This document shows, one piece after another, positions 35,701 through 46,700 of a DNA stretch of 64,000 nt. The position numbers and the translations under genes are program-made. How positions within the stretch are numbered: position 1 is the stretch's first letter; every line of letters begins with the position of its first letter. The stretch covers positions 1 through 64,000 of the forward strand of contig CADADR010000002.1 of NCBI GenBank assembly GCA_902786745.1. The letters run 5' to 3'. The notes under the pieces are model-generated. The model was not told where the DNA came from. It was given only the letters and a program-made list of their open reading frames with translations, and did not search any database. Source of the stretch: an uncultured Bacteroidia bacterium. GTDB lineage: Bacteria > Bacteroidota > Bacteroidia > Bacteroidales > F082.

Positions 35701-35969
35701 AGATTGCGGCAGCCTTTGGCACTACTGCCACGGTGAAGACGGAGTGTGAGATCTATTATCCAAAAATAGGTAAGGTCATCCGCCTTGACCGCTATGCCGA
35801 GTTGCCCGATGTCATCTATCTCATAGACTACAAGACAGGAAAGAGGGAAGAGGCGCATCAAAAACAGATACGGACCTATTCCGATGCCTTGCGGGAGATG
35901 ACGGACAAGGAAATACGGGCATATCTGGTGTATCTTGCGGAAGATACGATTGAAGTAGAAAAGGTATAA
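32733..35969 (+). CDS. UvrD-family helicase fused to a PD-(D/E)XK nuclease (AddA/RecB-like)
   Basis: Protein of 1078 residues that would unwind and resect double-strand DNA ends. Helicase motifs: Walker A ASAGSGKTFTLIKEY (about 9-23), Ia ITFTNATANEMKEKI, II VFIDEFQDTS, III GDGKQSIYRFRSGEVKQL, IV LDTNYRSFWNVVEFNN, V IMTIHKSKGLEFPVV and VI LYVAFTRAGQRLYI. The C-terminal nuclease reads WGELVHGIL, IRLDRYAELPDVIYLIDYKTGK and QIRTYSDAL. An AddB-like partner is usual but is not next to it here. ATG 32733 overlaps the tamB TGA (TGATG). Confidence 0.92.
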   Translation: MMNTNANFKVYQASAGSGKTFTLIKEYLKLCLKDKASVGNYQNILAITFTNATANEMKEKIVNNLCEITGLKPAKQEDMKLTLMKELGITEEELKSNAQALLTCIMHDYSNFCVSTIDAFVQKLSRSFAHDLGLPNQYTVSIDDDEMAEAIIENIGLRINENDKYLIELLEEFSEDKYNKEQKTSIENELSVFAKKLLEEKTYKTEDNNQITDSEKYKETRDYLKNKVSYFEQEIKSFTQQFREVEHRFGLKTEDYWKKSAGVVGFIGKLENKTFDLFPKNFLAALETRRCLSDEALTDANNAVLAVLDPLKAFYEKEYGKYLFYNAQLDLLYLYALRVLIREEFAHLAEEKEVVHISEFNKLLNTVMGDFSVPFIYERLGERFKHVFIDEFQDTSVLQWQNMLPLVHNGLSENQMSMVVGDGKQSIYRFRSGEVKQLANLPNIYPMPHDQRETAFQEYQEMLGKSFGFERLDTNYRSFWNVVEFNNTFFDFAYKQLSDESQQVYVSEKPGSDDGVKIEQKKSIEEKGLVQVELYAPEAQKDYCFERVATLIHELTANCGYHFADITLLVRRTEYGSLMANYLNAKGIPVVSKVSILLKSSEKVQLLVYTLRYLLHDDNKINLANLLYFWNRCQHPEFKGDINGYFDEVDAVMNGEVALEKVMGIGEEGRLRGALLKATCLYDFCASLLRIYNMDTMDDAFLNYFMEEVYQWQSGVMEGIESFLDYWDKKKGSLSVKSTKGDAVQIMTIHKSKGLEFPVVIYPEAIVDLDERLVKNDIPEDWVQVDDLDVEPIEGLKQVLFKLNDKGMLLGEKAKAIIEKEKESNRLDNLNLLYVAFTRAGQRLYIIARQGKEDAANLMRDFMNCEKAKELFEVEKGDVATTYRLGSPDFRNPKEKKAEGTQQSMMMDSRSAEWFDRVDVEPDPMKLWKAETGLMQPREWGELVHGILAKIKNVEETDTVLIPYIHEGIITTETAGAIKDKLLQMSQDPQIAAAFGTTATVKTECEIYYPKIGKVIRLDRYAELPDVIYLIDYKTGKREEAHQKQIRTYSDALREMTDKEIRAYLVYLAEDTIEVEKV

Positions 35970-35972
35970 ATG

Positions 35973-36003
35973 AAAAAAGCCTCCAAATCTTGGAGGCTTT
36001 TTT
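35973..36003. terminator. Bidirectional terminator between the helicase and ppdK genes
   Basis: A 13-bp perfect stem (AAAAAAGCCTCCA with TGGAGGCTTTTTT) and a 5-base loop. It ends two convergent genes. Confidence 0.9.
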
Positions 36004-36024
36004 CATTCTGGACGAAATGACCAA

Positions 36025-38751
36025 TTACTTGGCTCTCTCTTCCTCGATAGCGGCTTGGGCAGCAGCCAGACGTGCGACGGGCACGCGGAACGGTGAGCAG
36101 CTCACGTAGTTCAAGCCGGTCTTGTAGAAGAAGCGGACCGAAGCGGGGTCGCCGCCGTGTTCGCCGCAGACGCCGCACTTTAGGTTGGCGCGCTGGCTAC
36201 GGCCACGCTCCACACCGAGTTTCACCAGCTGACCGACACCTTCTTGGTCGAGGGTGTTGAACGGGTCGGCGGGGATGATCTTCTCTTCGATGTAGTCCTT
36301 CACGATGGCGTTGACGTCGTCGCGGCTGAAGCCGAAGGTCATCTGGGTGAGGTCGTTGGTACCGAAGCTGAAGAACTGGGCAACGCTGGCGATTTGGTCG
36401 GCCACGAGGGTGGCTCTCGGGATCTCGATCATGGTACCATACATGTAATTGATCTTCACACCGAACTTCTTCTCGATTTCAGCCTTCACGCGGTCGGCGA
36501 TGGCCTTCTGGTGCTCAAGCTCCTTGACGTTGATGGTCAGCGGGACCATGATTTCCAGATGCGGGTCGAAGCCTTCCTTCATCAGCTCAGCGGTGGCCTG
36601 GAACAGGGCGCGGAACTGGGTCTCGGTGATCTCGGGATAAACGACGCCGAGGCGGACGCCACGCAGACCCATCATCGGGTTCACTTCGTGGAGGGCGGCG
36701 ATGCGCTTGACCAATTCCTTCGTGCTCATGCCACGCTCTTTGGCCAAAGCCTTAATCTTGTCTTTCTCTTCAAGTTTCGGAACGAACTCGTGCAAGGGCG
36801 GGTCCATCAGACGGAAGGTCAACGGTTTGCCATCCAACACCTTCAGCGTACCCTTGGCGGCCTTTCTGATGTAAGGCTCAAGCTCCTTAAGGGCGGCTTT
36901 TCTGTCTTTGGTGTTGTCGGTCAGGATCATATTGCGCAGCTTGGCCAGCGGTTTCTCGCTGTTCTTGCCGTAGAACATGTGCTCGATACGGAACAGGCCA
37001 ATACCCTCGGCACCGAAGTTGATGGCGTTTTGGGCATCTTCCGGGTTGTCGGCGTTGGTGCGGACACCCATCTTGCGGTACTTGTCGACGAGCTTCATGA
37101 ACTTCTTGAAGAGCGGGTTCTCGGTGGCGTTGATCATACCCACGGGCTCGGCATAGACCCAACCCTTGGCGCCATTCAGGCTGATGACATCGCCTTCCTT
37201 GAACATCTTGTCGCCGATATGGACGATCTTCTTGTCGAAGTCGATCTTCACGGCGTCGCAACCCACGATGCAGCACTTACCCCAGCCACGGGCCACGAGG
37301 GCGGCGTGTGAGGTCATGCCGCCACGGGCGGTCAGGATACCGTCGGCGGCGCGCATGCCTTCGACGTCTTCGGGGTTCGTCTCTTCGCGGACCAGCACGT
37401 TGGCGATCTTAGCGGAACGATACTCCTTGGCTTTCTCGCTGGTGAGGGCGATGCGACCGACAGCGCCACCAGGACCTGCGGGCAGACCCTTGGCGATGAC
37501 GGTGTGCTTCTTCTCGTCGGTGCTGTCGAGGATGGGGTGGAGCAGCTCGTCGAGTTGCTCGGGGCTGAGGCGCATGACGACTTCCTTCTCGTCGATGCGG
37601 CCTTCCTTCAGCATGTCGAGGGCCATGGTCAAGGCAGCCACGCCAGTGCGCTTGCCGACACGGCACTGCAGCATGTAGAGCTTGCCATCCTGGATGGTGA
37701 ACTCGATGTCGAGCATGTCGTGATAGTTGTCCTCGAGGATGCGGCGCACCTCGCAGAGTTCCTTATAGGTCTCGGGCATAAGCTTCTGCATGGAAGGCAT
37801 GTGCTTGTTCTGCTCGTTCTTGGTCTCGTCGTTCAACGGGTTGGGGGTACGGATACCGGCCACCACGTCTTCGCCTTGGGCGTTGATCAGCCATTCACCA
37901 TAGAATTGGTTGTCGCCAGTGGCAGGGTTACGGGTGAAGGCCACACCAGTAGCGGAGGTGTCGCCCATGTTGCCGAACACCATGGTCTGTACGTTGACAG
38001 CGGTGCCCCAGTCATCCGGGATACCTTCGATGCGGCGGTAGGAGACGGCCTTCTTACCGTTCCAGCTCTTGAACACGGCCTTGATGCCGCCTTCGAGTTG
38101 AGCCTCGGCGTCATCGGGGAACTCGGTGCGAAGCACTTTCTTGATGCGAGCCTTGAACGACTCGGCCAGCTTCTTCAGGTCATCGGCGGTCAGATCGGTG
38201 TCGCTCTTGTAGCCTTTCTTCTCTTTGTAGGCGTCGAGCATATCATCCAACTGCTTGCGAATGCCTTGGCCGTCGGCGGGCTCGATGCCCTCGGCCTTCT
38301 CCATGACGACGTCGGCGTACATCATGATAAGACGACGGTAGGAGTCGTACACGAAACGCTCGTTGCCACCCGTCTTCTTGATCAGGCCAGGGATGGTCTT
38401 GGAGCAAAGACCGATATTCAAAACGGTGTCCATCATGCCAGGCATCGACTTGCGCGCACCCGAACGGCAGCTGACGAGCAGCGGGTTCTCGGGATCGCCA
38501 TACTTCATGCCCATGATCTTTTCCATCTTCTTGATGCCAGCATGGACTTCGTCCATCAGGCCTTTCGGAAGTTTGCAGTTGTTCTTGTAATAGTCTGTGC
38601 AGCATTCCGTGGTGATGGTCAAGCCAGCGGGTACAGGCAGCTTGAGCAAGCACATTTCGGCGAGGTTAGCACCCTTGCCGCCCAGCTCATTCTTCATCGA
38701 AGCATTGCCTTCAGCGGTCTTTCCGCCAAAGGTGTAAACGTACTTTGTCAT
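36025..38751 (-). CDS. ppdK: Pyruvate, phosphate dikinase
   Basis: Protein of 908 residues interconverting pyruvate, ATP and Pi with phosphoenolpyruvate, AMP and PPi. It serves PPi-dependent glycolysis and gluconeogenesis in anaerobes. The N-terminal ATP-grasp domain opens YVYTFGGKTAEGNASMKNELGGKGANLAEM. The phosphohistidine loop is GGMTSHAALVARGWGKCCIVG. The C-terminal barrel has RIEHMFYG, NPMMGLRGVRLG, FSFGTNDLTQMTFGFSRDD and CGVCGEHGGDPASVRF with the catalytic Cys. Full length for the family. Confidence 0.96.
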   Translation of the reverse strand: MTKYVYTFGGKTAEGNASMKNELGGKGANLAEMCLLKLPVPAGLTITTECCTDYYKNNCKLPKGLMDEVHAGIKKMEKIMGMKYGDPENPLLVSCRSGARKSMPGMMDTVLNIGLCSKTIPGLIKKTGGNERFVYDSYRRLIMMYADVVMEKAEGIEPADGQGIRKQLDDMLDAYKEKKGYKSDTDLTADDLKKLAESFKARIKKVLRTEFPDDAEAQLEGGIKAVFKSWNGKKAVSYRRIEGIPDDWGTAVNVQTMVFGNMGDTSATGVAFTRNPATGDNQFYGEWLINAQGEDVVAGIRTPNPLNDETKNEQNKHMPSMQKLMPETYKELCEVRRILEDNYHDMLDIEFTIQDGKLYMLQCRVGKRTGVAALTMALDMLKEGRIDEKEVVMRLSPEQLDELLHPILDSTDEKKHTVIAKGLPAGPGGAVGRIALTSEKAKEYRSAKIANVLVREETNPEDVEGMRAADGILTARGGMTSHAALVARGWGKCCIVGCDAVKIDFDKKIVHIGDKMFKEGDVISLNGAKGWVYAEPVGMINATENPLFKKFMKLVDKYRKMGVRTNADNPEDAQNAINFGAEGIGLFRIEHMFYGKNSEKPLAKLRNMILTDNTKDRKAALKELEPYIRKAAKGTLKVLDGKPLTFRLMDPPLHEFVPKLEEKDKIKALAKERGMSTKELVKRIAALHEVNPMMGLRGVRLGVVYPEITETQFRALFQATAELMKEGFDPHLEIMVPLTINVKELEHQKAIADRVKAEIEKKFGVKINYMYGTMIEIPRATLVADQIASVAQFFSFGTNDLTQMTFGFSRDDVNAIVKDYIEEKIIPADPFNTLDQEGVGQLVKLGVERGRSQRANLKCGVCGEHGGDPASVRFFYKTGLNYVSCSPFRVPVARLAAAQAAIEEERAK

Positions 38752-38808
38752 TGTTTTAATTGATTATTAGTGATTTAACTTCTTTTCTTTCGTTCAAAAA
38801 TTAAGGTG

Positions 38809-38816
38809 CAAAAATA
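38809..38816 (-). promoter_or_regulatory. -7 element of the ppdK promoter
   Basis: TATTTTTG on the minus strand, 57 nt before the ppdK start. It suggests a leader of about 50 nt. Confidence 0.55.
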
Positions 38817-38876
38817 GGGATTTGGTAGAAACTATGCAATAATGAGATTGGAATTTTTTAAAAATAGTACAAAAAT

Positions 38877-38907
38877 AGCCTCGAAGCATGAGCTCCGAGG
38901 CTTTTTG
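38877..38907. terminator. Terminator downstream of the broken C25 protease gene
   Basis: A 7-bp stem (AGCCTCG with CGAGGCT) and a 12-base loop, with an A-rich flank at 38871-38875 and TTTTT at 38903-38907. It ends the minus-strand gene whose stop is at 38928. Confidence 0.7.
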
Positions 38908-38927
38908 TTTTTATGTTTTTAGTCGCC

Positions 38928-41900
38928 TTATTCTTTCACGAACTTCAAGGTGTTGACCGCATTAGCTGACTTTACCTTGACGAAGTACACGCCTTCGTTC
39001 AAGCCTTCAAGGTTGAGGGTGGTCAAGCCCTTGGCTTGTTGGCTGTAGACCTGCTGCCCAACGCTGTTGAACACCACGATGTCGCAGTCTTCCTCAGGCA
39101 GGTTGATGCTGAACTGGCCGTGGTTCGGATTAGGATAGATGGTCATGCCGTTTGTCACAATCTCTTGCGTGATGGTGATGGTCTCCGCAGGAGGGAAGAC
39201 GATGTTGTCCAACCAAGCGCAGTCGCTGCCAGAGATCGTATATACGTCCTTGTTATAGGCCCAATAGAGTTGATGTTGTCCAGGGGTGATGGGATACGTT
39301 ACTTTGCCCCATCCCACTTCACCGGACCATTCTCCTAACAAGTCGGTGTCAATGGAGAAGTATAAAGCATCATAACCCTCTTCCGAGGAGACTTTCCTGT
39401 AGAAGCTGATTTCGCCTTGGGTCTGCACGTCAAGAAGGATTTTCAAGACGGAACTCTGGTTGTTGCCGATGTTGCCTGATTTGGCGCAATAGGTGCCTTC
39501 ATAGGGGTTTTCGGTGACGATGGTCCAAGGCTTGCTGGGGTCGTTCTCCCAGTCGAAATTGCTGAAGTCGCCGCTCTCCCAGTCTTCGATGATGTTGCCT
39601 ACCGCGAAGACGAAGCTACTATTAGTGAAATAAGCGCCCGAGGTGACAATGAAGCCAATTTCGTAGGCCACACCCAATTCAGCCGTCTCAGAGAGTGTGA
39701 AAACGAAGTCGGCAGTGAACTCCTCATCGGCATCCACTGTGCCTTGCGGGAAGCTGCCCTGCTCGAAAGTGATCTCAGGCAGGTCGCAGATGATGTCGAG
39801 CATGGTCTCTGGTGCCGCTGCCATACCAGCGTTCTTCACGGTGATGTGAGCGGTGACGGTCTCACCCGGATCGACGTGGCCGTTGCCGTCGCTGTCTTCG
39901 ATGACGGTGCCAAGCACGGCGAAGTCAGGTGCATAGAGACGGATGGCGAACTTGCTCTGCCAAGTGTCGGTGCCATCGGTGCAAACCAGGGTGAAGTCGG
40001 CTTTCATCATATTGGGCACGTCGTTGGCGATGTCCATAGCGAAGGCTTCGGCAAGGTTGATTGTGGCACCACCTGCTATGCTGGCGATGGTCTCAGTGGC
40101 GTCAGTGATGGTGATATAATCACAATCAGTGCTTAGCGTGGCAGTGATGTTGTTGGCAGTCACGGTGCCCACGTTCTTAAGCTGCATGTCGAGTGCGATG
40201 CTGGTGCCGTAGTCGGGCTGGGCGCCACCGCTGATAGTATAGTCTTGGTAGACGATGTAGGCGCAGTTGCCAGGAATACTGAGCACTGACAGGGATTGCG
40301 GCCAAGCGTCGCAGCCAGTGATGACGAGGCTCATCTCGCCAACGAAGTCGATGGGATCGGCAAACTCGATGGTGACATTACCATCTTCATCAGTGTAGCC
40401 AACGCCAATCAGGTCTTCTCCATGGATCAAGGCGCAACGGAAGTTCTTCAAGCCATTGCCGTTGCTTACAGTGACATCCATTGTGGCCGTGCCGACGAGG
40501 ATTTCAGAGGCATAGCTGACTTCAGGCGTGAAAGGCTCGTCGTGCCAGGGGCTGACAGCCACATCGCCCATCAGGTTGAGGTCGTAGAAGTTCCAGCGCA
40601 GGGCGCCTTCTTCCCATTGGCCAGGGGCATTGACCCAAGGTGCCGTTTCGATTTTACTTTCTCTCAAGGCCATGCCGCCGTAAGGGATGCGGTCGTTGTA
40701 GTAGGCATCTTCTGTTTCGCGAGCCAAGTGGATGGCGGGGCCCTCGGTCTGGCCTTCGTTGAACCAGCCGTAGCGTGAGTTGCCGAAGGTGGCCACAGCG
40801 AAGTTAGCGATCTTAGTCATGCGTTCCAGGATGCAGTCGCTGCTGAAGTCACCACAGATGCAGCCCGAGGTGTGGAAGAAGGTGTAGTTGTGATCCACGC
40901 CGTTCACGGCACTGAAGTTGTTGTTGGTGATGTCGCCGTTGGTCCATCCAGCCACATAGTTGGTGTTGGCATGACCGTCGTGGTGGACGTACTGTGTGCC
41001 TTGATTGATGGCATTGCGAAGCAGTGAACCGCTCCAGTTGCCTTCCTCTTCATAGAGGCGTGTGAAGTTGTAGTCCTCGGGGATGCCCGTGGTGGTATAG
41101 CCGTTGTCGTCGTGTGTGCCAATGAGTAGCTCAAGGTATTGGCTACCATTGCTGACAGGATTGTCGTAGAGGTGTTCGCCAGCCATGATGACGTCGTGGA
41201 ACTCGCCCAGGACGGGTTCGGCCTGATAGGTCATAGCCTTGTGGAGCATGTTGTCAAGCTCGCTCTGGTTGCTGAAGCACATGCGTCCGATGCCAATCTC
41301 AGGCAGCAGGTCGTCTTCACCAATCTCGCCCCAACGGTTGTCGTTGTCATCGTTCCAGTTGCCGTCGAGAGCAGCATAATAGAGGTCGGCAGGGATGTCG
41401 TTGTCTTCTTTGTCGCCACCTCCGCTGGTTACATAGCAGTATAAGCCACAATGCCGTTCTCTTCGTATTCTTGGATGATGTAGTTACGCAGCTTCTCTGC
41501 GTTGTCTTGTCCGCTCATCGTGCTGAGGATGGTCTCGAGGTCGACGACTCGGGTGCGGAGACCACGAGCCAGATAGAAGCTGACGTAGTCGTCAAACGAG
41601 GCGACATACTGTTGCTTGGTGACCACCAGGATGTCGTAGCCACCCACGGTGCGACCTCTGTCGTTATAGGTCTGCAGCATCTCGGGGTTCTGGGCGAGGC
41701 GCTTGGCACGTTCGGCGTTGCCGCCGTTGAGCCACAGCTTGCGGCTTTGGTCGGCCTTGGAGGCGGTCGTCGTGATGCGAACCGTAGCCTTGGTGGCATA
41801 ACGCACTTCGCCGGTGCCAGGCACATACTGCACGGGGGTGAAGGCAGAGAAGGCGAAGCCGACGCCGTTCAGGTATTGTGTGCTGAGATTGCCGTAGGCT

Positions 41901-42277
41901 TGGGCAGGGTAGACGCTCTTCGAGGCATAGAGGGCCTCGTCCTTCTCAAACTGACGGCGCACAGGATCGGAGTAGGTGCGTGCCGACTGGTAAGGGAAGA
42001 GGTTGTGGCTGCCTTCCATCGTCTGGAAATCGGAGAGTTCCACTTCGATGCTGGCTGCCTCGGTGCCTTGGGGCAGCATCAGGCTGACGCTCTGCCATGG
42101 CAGCGACGGCTGTCCCGCAAGGGCGCTTTGCATGCAGTTCGTGAATTGAACTTGTTCGTAGCCTTGGATTTGGCTAATGCTAGGCTGATCAAAATAATAG
42201 GTCTTCTCGATGGTCTGTGCCGAAGCGATCAGGCTGACCATCAATGCTAAAAGGATGAGACTAGTTTTTTTCATCAT
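38928..42277 (-). pseudogene. Gingipain-like C25 protease with T9SS domain, broken by deletion and frameshift
   Basis: The minus strand encodes, in two frames, a protein like the intact C25 gene at 43719. The N-terminal part (42277 to 41429) has a signal peptide and propeptide and ends ...YIIQEYEENGI then a stop. The rest resumes in another frame near 41443 as LYCYVTSGGGDKEDNDIPADLYYAALDG and runs to a T9SS domain (YPNPNHGQFSINL). The paralog has MVMIGGDVNLVPYRS at this joint, so about 14 codons are missing and the frame is shifted. The later catalytic regions (HDGHANTNYVAGW, TSGCICGDF) are intact. It is either a real recent pseudogene or an assembly collapse. Confidence 0.75.
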
Positions 42278-42304
42278 TATGTAGGTTGATTATTTCTTTG
42301 GGTG

Positions 42305-42312
42305 CAAAAATA
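42305..42312 (-). promoter_or_regulatory. -7 element of the broken C25 gene
   Basis: TATTTTTG on the minus strand, 27 nt before the start codon. Confidence 0.5.
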
Positions 42313-42415
42313 CTCATTTTCGTAACATTGAAGAGAAAAAACGGATTAGAAATACTTGTTTTTGACAAATTATTGAAATAAAACCATAAAAATGCCGTTT
42401 CATCGAAAAATATTC

Positions 42416-42423
42416 TATTTTTG
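42416..42423 (+). promoter_or_regulatory. -7 element of the calcium-repeat protein gene
   Basis: TATTTTTG, 21 nt before ATG 42445. Confidence 0.55.
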
Positions 42424-42444
42424 TGACGATATAATCTCAATGAT

Positions 42445-43641
42445 ATGAAACAATACTTCACCCTATTATTACTGGCTCTTTTGGTTCCGGCGTTTTCATT
42501 TGGGCAGGAGAAAGAAGGATTTAAATACACCAGCAAGGAAGAAGACGCGTATTACCAGAACTGGCATTACAAGCCGTTTGAGCCAAAAAGCGAGGAAATC
42601 ATTTCAGGCTACTATGACGACTTCTTCAAGTTTGTAGAGATGGACGATTATACGCCTTATAACGATACCTTGAGTTTTACGCCTTATCAGGATTCGATTC
42701 ATCGACTTGGTTGGGAATATTGGGCGTCTGACTCTATAGTCGTCCAACATGTTGGAAAGATAGACAAGTATCAGATTCTCAAACAGGAGAAAAAAGGTAA
42801 TGTGGAAGCTTTCGTATATTATAGTTGGGAATTCGAGAATAGGTCTTTTGGAGAGGAAGGCATTTGGGTCGCTTATTCTCAAGACAATGGGGAAACATGG
42901 TCGTATTATTATACGGGCATCGTACAGAAACAACCTTTGTTTGTCAAGTGGTATTCGTCGTATCCTTTGATTAATGAACAAGGTGATTTGCAAATAGAGG
43001 CCTGTCTGCTTCGGCAAATGTCGTCTTTTACTCATCCAGGTCCGAAGCCTTCCTATCAACTTGTAAAAGATGGATTGTTGTTGACCTTGGATTTGGAGAC
43101 CTTGCGCAAGGATTCCGATGGCGATGGTTTGACGGACATTGTCGAAGCCAAGTTCAGCACCGACCCCAACGATGCCGATACCGATGGCGACGGTGTTCCT
43201 GACAATTTGGATATGAATCCCCGTTTTGCCCCACAAAGGAACGCAAAAACCCCAGTTTTTGAGGCGATAATTAATAATGAAGGATTGTGTCGGTGGTGGG
43301 ATGAAGAGGGTTGTGAGGTGCCATTTTTTCAAACGCCCGAACCTCATTGTTTTGACGATAATACGGCTACTGTATTGATTGTGACTGATGATTCAAACCT
43401 CCAATGCATTCAGCCGAAAACGTATCGTGTGATTGTTCTTACTACAGAAGAGTATGAAAATGAACCCAGATGTTTTAAAAATGATTTGAATGTTATGCAT
43501 ATCACTCCTCTGTTTAAGGTCGACGGAGAGGATGATACCTATGTTGTTTCGGAAAGCATTGGCACAGGAGGCACTCGGTATATGGTCAAGAAAACGCCGA
43601 AAGGCTGGAAAATCGTTGCGATATCATCTTGGATTTCATAA
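42445..43641 (+). CDS. Exported protein with thrombospondin type 3 (Ca-binding) repeat
   Basis: Protein of 398 residues: signal peptide 1-20, an N-terminal domain of unknown type rich in aromatic residues, then a double calcium-binding repeat (DSDGDGLTDIVEAKFSTDPN and DADTDGDGVPDNLDMNP, near 222-258). A C-terminal 140-residue domain (NNEGLCRWWDEEGC ... GGTRYMVKKTPKGWKIV) follows. The sorting signal of T9SS is absent, so it probably stays in the periplasm. It sits between two C25 protease genes on the opposite strand. No enzymatic motif is seen. Confidence 0.75.
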   Translation: MKQYFTLLLLALLVPAFSFGQEKEGFKYTSKEEDAYYQNWHYKPFEPKSEEIISGYYDDFFKFVEMDDYTPYNDTLSFTPYQDSIHRLGWEYWASDSIVVQHVGKIDKYQILKQEKKGNVEAFVYYSWEFENRSFGEEGIWVAYSQDNGETWSYYYTGIVQKQPLFVKWYSSYPLINEQGDLQIEACLLRQMSSFTHPGPKPSYQLVKDGLLLTLDLETLRKDSDGDGLTDIVEAKFSTDPNDADTDGDGVPDNLDMNPRFAPQRNAKTPVFEAIINNEGLCRWWDEEGCEVPFFQTPEPHCFDDNTATVLIVTDDSNLQCIQPKTYRVIVLTTEEYENEPRCFKNDLNVMHITPLFKVDGEDDTYVVSESIGTGGTRYMVKKTPKGWKIVAISSWIS

Positions 43642-43661
43642 TAAGAATTGGCCTAAAACAA

Positions 43662-43698
43662 CAGCCCGCCAGAATTTCCTTCAAGCGGGCTGATTTTT
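43662..43698 (+). terminator. Terminator after the calcium-repeat protein gene
   Basis: An 8-bp stem (CAGCCCGC with GCGGGCTG) and a 15-base loop are followed by ATTTTTTG. The gene on the other strand ends 21 nt away and may use it too. Confidence 0.75.
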
Positions 43699-43718
43699 TG
43701 TATTGTTTCATAAAGGAG

Positions 43719-46700
43719 TTACTCCACCACGATTTTCTGCACCTTCACCTCATCGCCGTTGATGAGGCGGAGCATGTAGATGCCAGGGGCGACGTTTACA
43801 TTGATACTGGCGCAGCCATTGATGCTTTCGCTCTTCAGGATGCGGCCTGTGATGTCGATCACCTGTACCGTGGCCTCGGATTCTGAACCTGTCGAAGGAT
43901 TGTTGATAATCCAGCTGCCATTGCTATAGAAAGCAAAGGTCCCTGAGCTCGTCGAAGGGCCGTCTTCATGCACATCCAAGACGACCTCCATGGGCGGCAG
44001 CACAATGTTGTCCACCCACACGCAGTCCTGCCCGCCAGTGGCGCCACCGTCTTTTTCGTAGCTCCAGGTGAGGTGGTGCGTGCCTTCTGGAATCATGAAA
44101 CTGATGTAAGTCCAGCCGGTTTGGCCCGACCAACGGCCGTAACGCTCGCCGTCGACATAGAATACGAGGAAGTCATAACCAGTCTCCGTTGAGGTTCTCA
44201 CATAGAAGGAAATCTCGTTGTCGCAAGCGAAGTCATAGTCGAGACTCATGTCGGCATGGCTGCTGTGCCCCATCGAAGTGGTATGAGCGCAGTATAGGCC
44301 TTCGTATGGGCCATGGCTAACGATCTCCCATCCGCCTTGACCTTCAAACTGCCAGTCATATTTGCTAAAGTCGCCCGTCTCAAAGTCTTCCATCTCGCTG
44401 TTCACGTTGAGGTAATAGGAATCCATGACGACATAGTGTCCTGAATAGGTGGCCAGGATGAGTTCAAAGGCTTGGGCATTTCTGGCTTCTGCGATGCTCA
44501 GTGTGAAGTCGACGCTGAAAGTGTCGTCAACGGCCAATTCACCTATGATGAACATGTTCTGGTCGAAGAGGATCTCGGGGGCAGAACAGTACACGCCGAA
44601 GACGGTGTTAGGCGAGAGGCTGTGACCAATGTTCTTGCCCGTGAAGTGCAGAGTGATGGTCTCGCCGCTGTCGGCGTGGCCGTTGCCGTTGCCATCCACT
44701 TCTTCCAACTGGGTCAGGATGCGCCCATAGTCGGGTGCATTGACTGTCATATCAAACAGGCTCTCCCACGTCTCATTGCCATTGGTGCAGGTCAAGATGA
44801 AGGTGACGACGGTCTGGTCGGGCACGTCATCGCTGACGGTGAAAGAGAAGGCATTGTCGAGGCTGACAGTGGCATGGGAGTCTACAGTTCCAATCGTAGC
44901 AGAGCCTTGTGTAACGGTGATATACGGAGCGTTACAACTCAAGGTAGCGGTGACGTTGTTTGCCGCAAGGTTACCCACGTTGCGGAAGCCAACATTGAGA
45001 GTTTGGCTCTCGCCGAAGTCGACCTGACCGTCGGGGTCGTTGAGGGCGTAATTGTCGAAGAGCACATGGGCGCAGTTGGCATTGTCGAAACCAAGCTCAA
45101 GGTGCTGTGGCCAGCCGTTCATGCCAGTGATGTAGAGGTCGAGGACATCAGTGTTGTTGACGGCGGCAAAGCAGAGTTCTGCCACACCGTTGGCATCGGT
45201 GGAAGCCAATGCAATCAGTTCGTCGCCCTTGAAGAGGCGGCATTCGAAGTTATAGACGCCATTGCCGTTTTCATCCTTCACAGTGAAGGGGATGCGGTTG
45301 GTGCCCACGGGAAGGGTAGTGGCGCACTCGATTTCGGGTGTGAAAGGCTCGTCGAACCAAGCGCTGAGTCCCACGTCGCCTAAGGCATTGAGGGCATAAA
45401 ATGACCAGCGCAGCACGCCGATTTCGCCATCCATGGTGATGAAAGGCGAGGTTTGTATCTTACTTTCTTTCAAAGCTTCGCCAAGACTCGCCATGCGTTC
45501 GTGGCAGTAGGCATCGATAAGCTCACGGTGGTAATGGTTTGAAGGACCGTCGCCCATCTGGTTGTACCAGCCATAGCGCGAGTTGCCGATGGCGGCCACG
45601 GCACCGGTCTCGTTGACGACCATACGTTCAAGGATGCAGTCGTCGGCGAAGTCGCCACAGATGCAGCCTTGGCTCTTGAAGATAAAGTAGTTGTGGTCAG
45701 TGCCATTGGCGCCTGCAAACAGGCTTGGGGTGATATCCCAGTTGTACCAACCCGACACGTACTCAGTGTTGGCATGGCCGAAATGGTTCACGTATTGTGT
45801 GCCATCGTTGATGGCAGCGGCAAGCTCGTCAGGATTCCAGCTGTGCGTAGGCGTCTCATAGATACGCACAAAGTCGTAGTCTTCGGGATAGCCGAAGGTC
45901 GTATAGCCATTGTAGTTGCATTCACCGATGAGGCGTTCGAGGTCGTTGCTGGCATAAACGCCATCGCCGAGGTGCTCTCCAGCCAGGATGGGTCTGCGGA
46001 ACTCACCCAATACAGGCGAAGTCATATAGCTGAAGGACTTGGAGAGTATGGTCTCCAGTTGGTTGGCATTGGTGAAAGGCAGGCGGGCGATGGATAGTTC
46101 GGGAAGCAGGTCATCCTCGCCGATTTCGCCCCATTTGTTGTCGCCGTCGTCGTTGAGGGTGCCGTCGAGGCAGGCGTAATAACTGTCGGAAGGTATGTTG
46201 TCGTCATAGCCTTCTTGGGCGTGGCACCAAAGGCTGCGGTAGGGTACCAAATTGACATCGCCGCCGATCATCACCATGGAGATGCCGTGTTTCTCGTATT
46301 CATCAATGATGTAGTTGCGGATCTTTTCCTTGTTGTCGCGACCCGTCATGGCATCGTAAATGTCTTGGGTGGTGGCGATACGGACACGGATGCCGCGGCC
46401 GGCATAAAGTGCTACATAATCGTCAAATTGTTCAACATAGTTCTCAGGTGTGATGAGCAACATCTCGTATTCTGGCAAGGCGCCGTCGCGGTGGGTGTAG
46501 CTGTCAAGCATCTCGGCATTTTGTGCCAAGCGGCTGATGCTGTTTCTCGTCTCGGGACGAAGCCATAGCTTACGGCTGTGGTCGGCACGAGAGGCTTGGT
46601 ATTCCACGGTGACCGTCACGGTTTGGGCATAGCTGACCTGACCCGAGGCGGGTTTGTATTTCACCGGCGTGAAGCCGCCGAAGGCAAACGAGACGCCATT

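Noticed and set aside
36244..38763. Long plus-strand frames opposite ppdK (355 and 419 codons)
   Set aside because: Antisense frames caused by codon bias of ppdK. The minus-strand protein matches its family over its full length.
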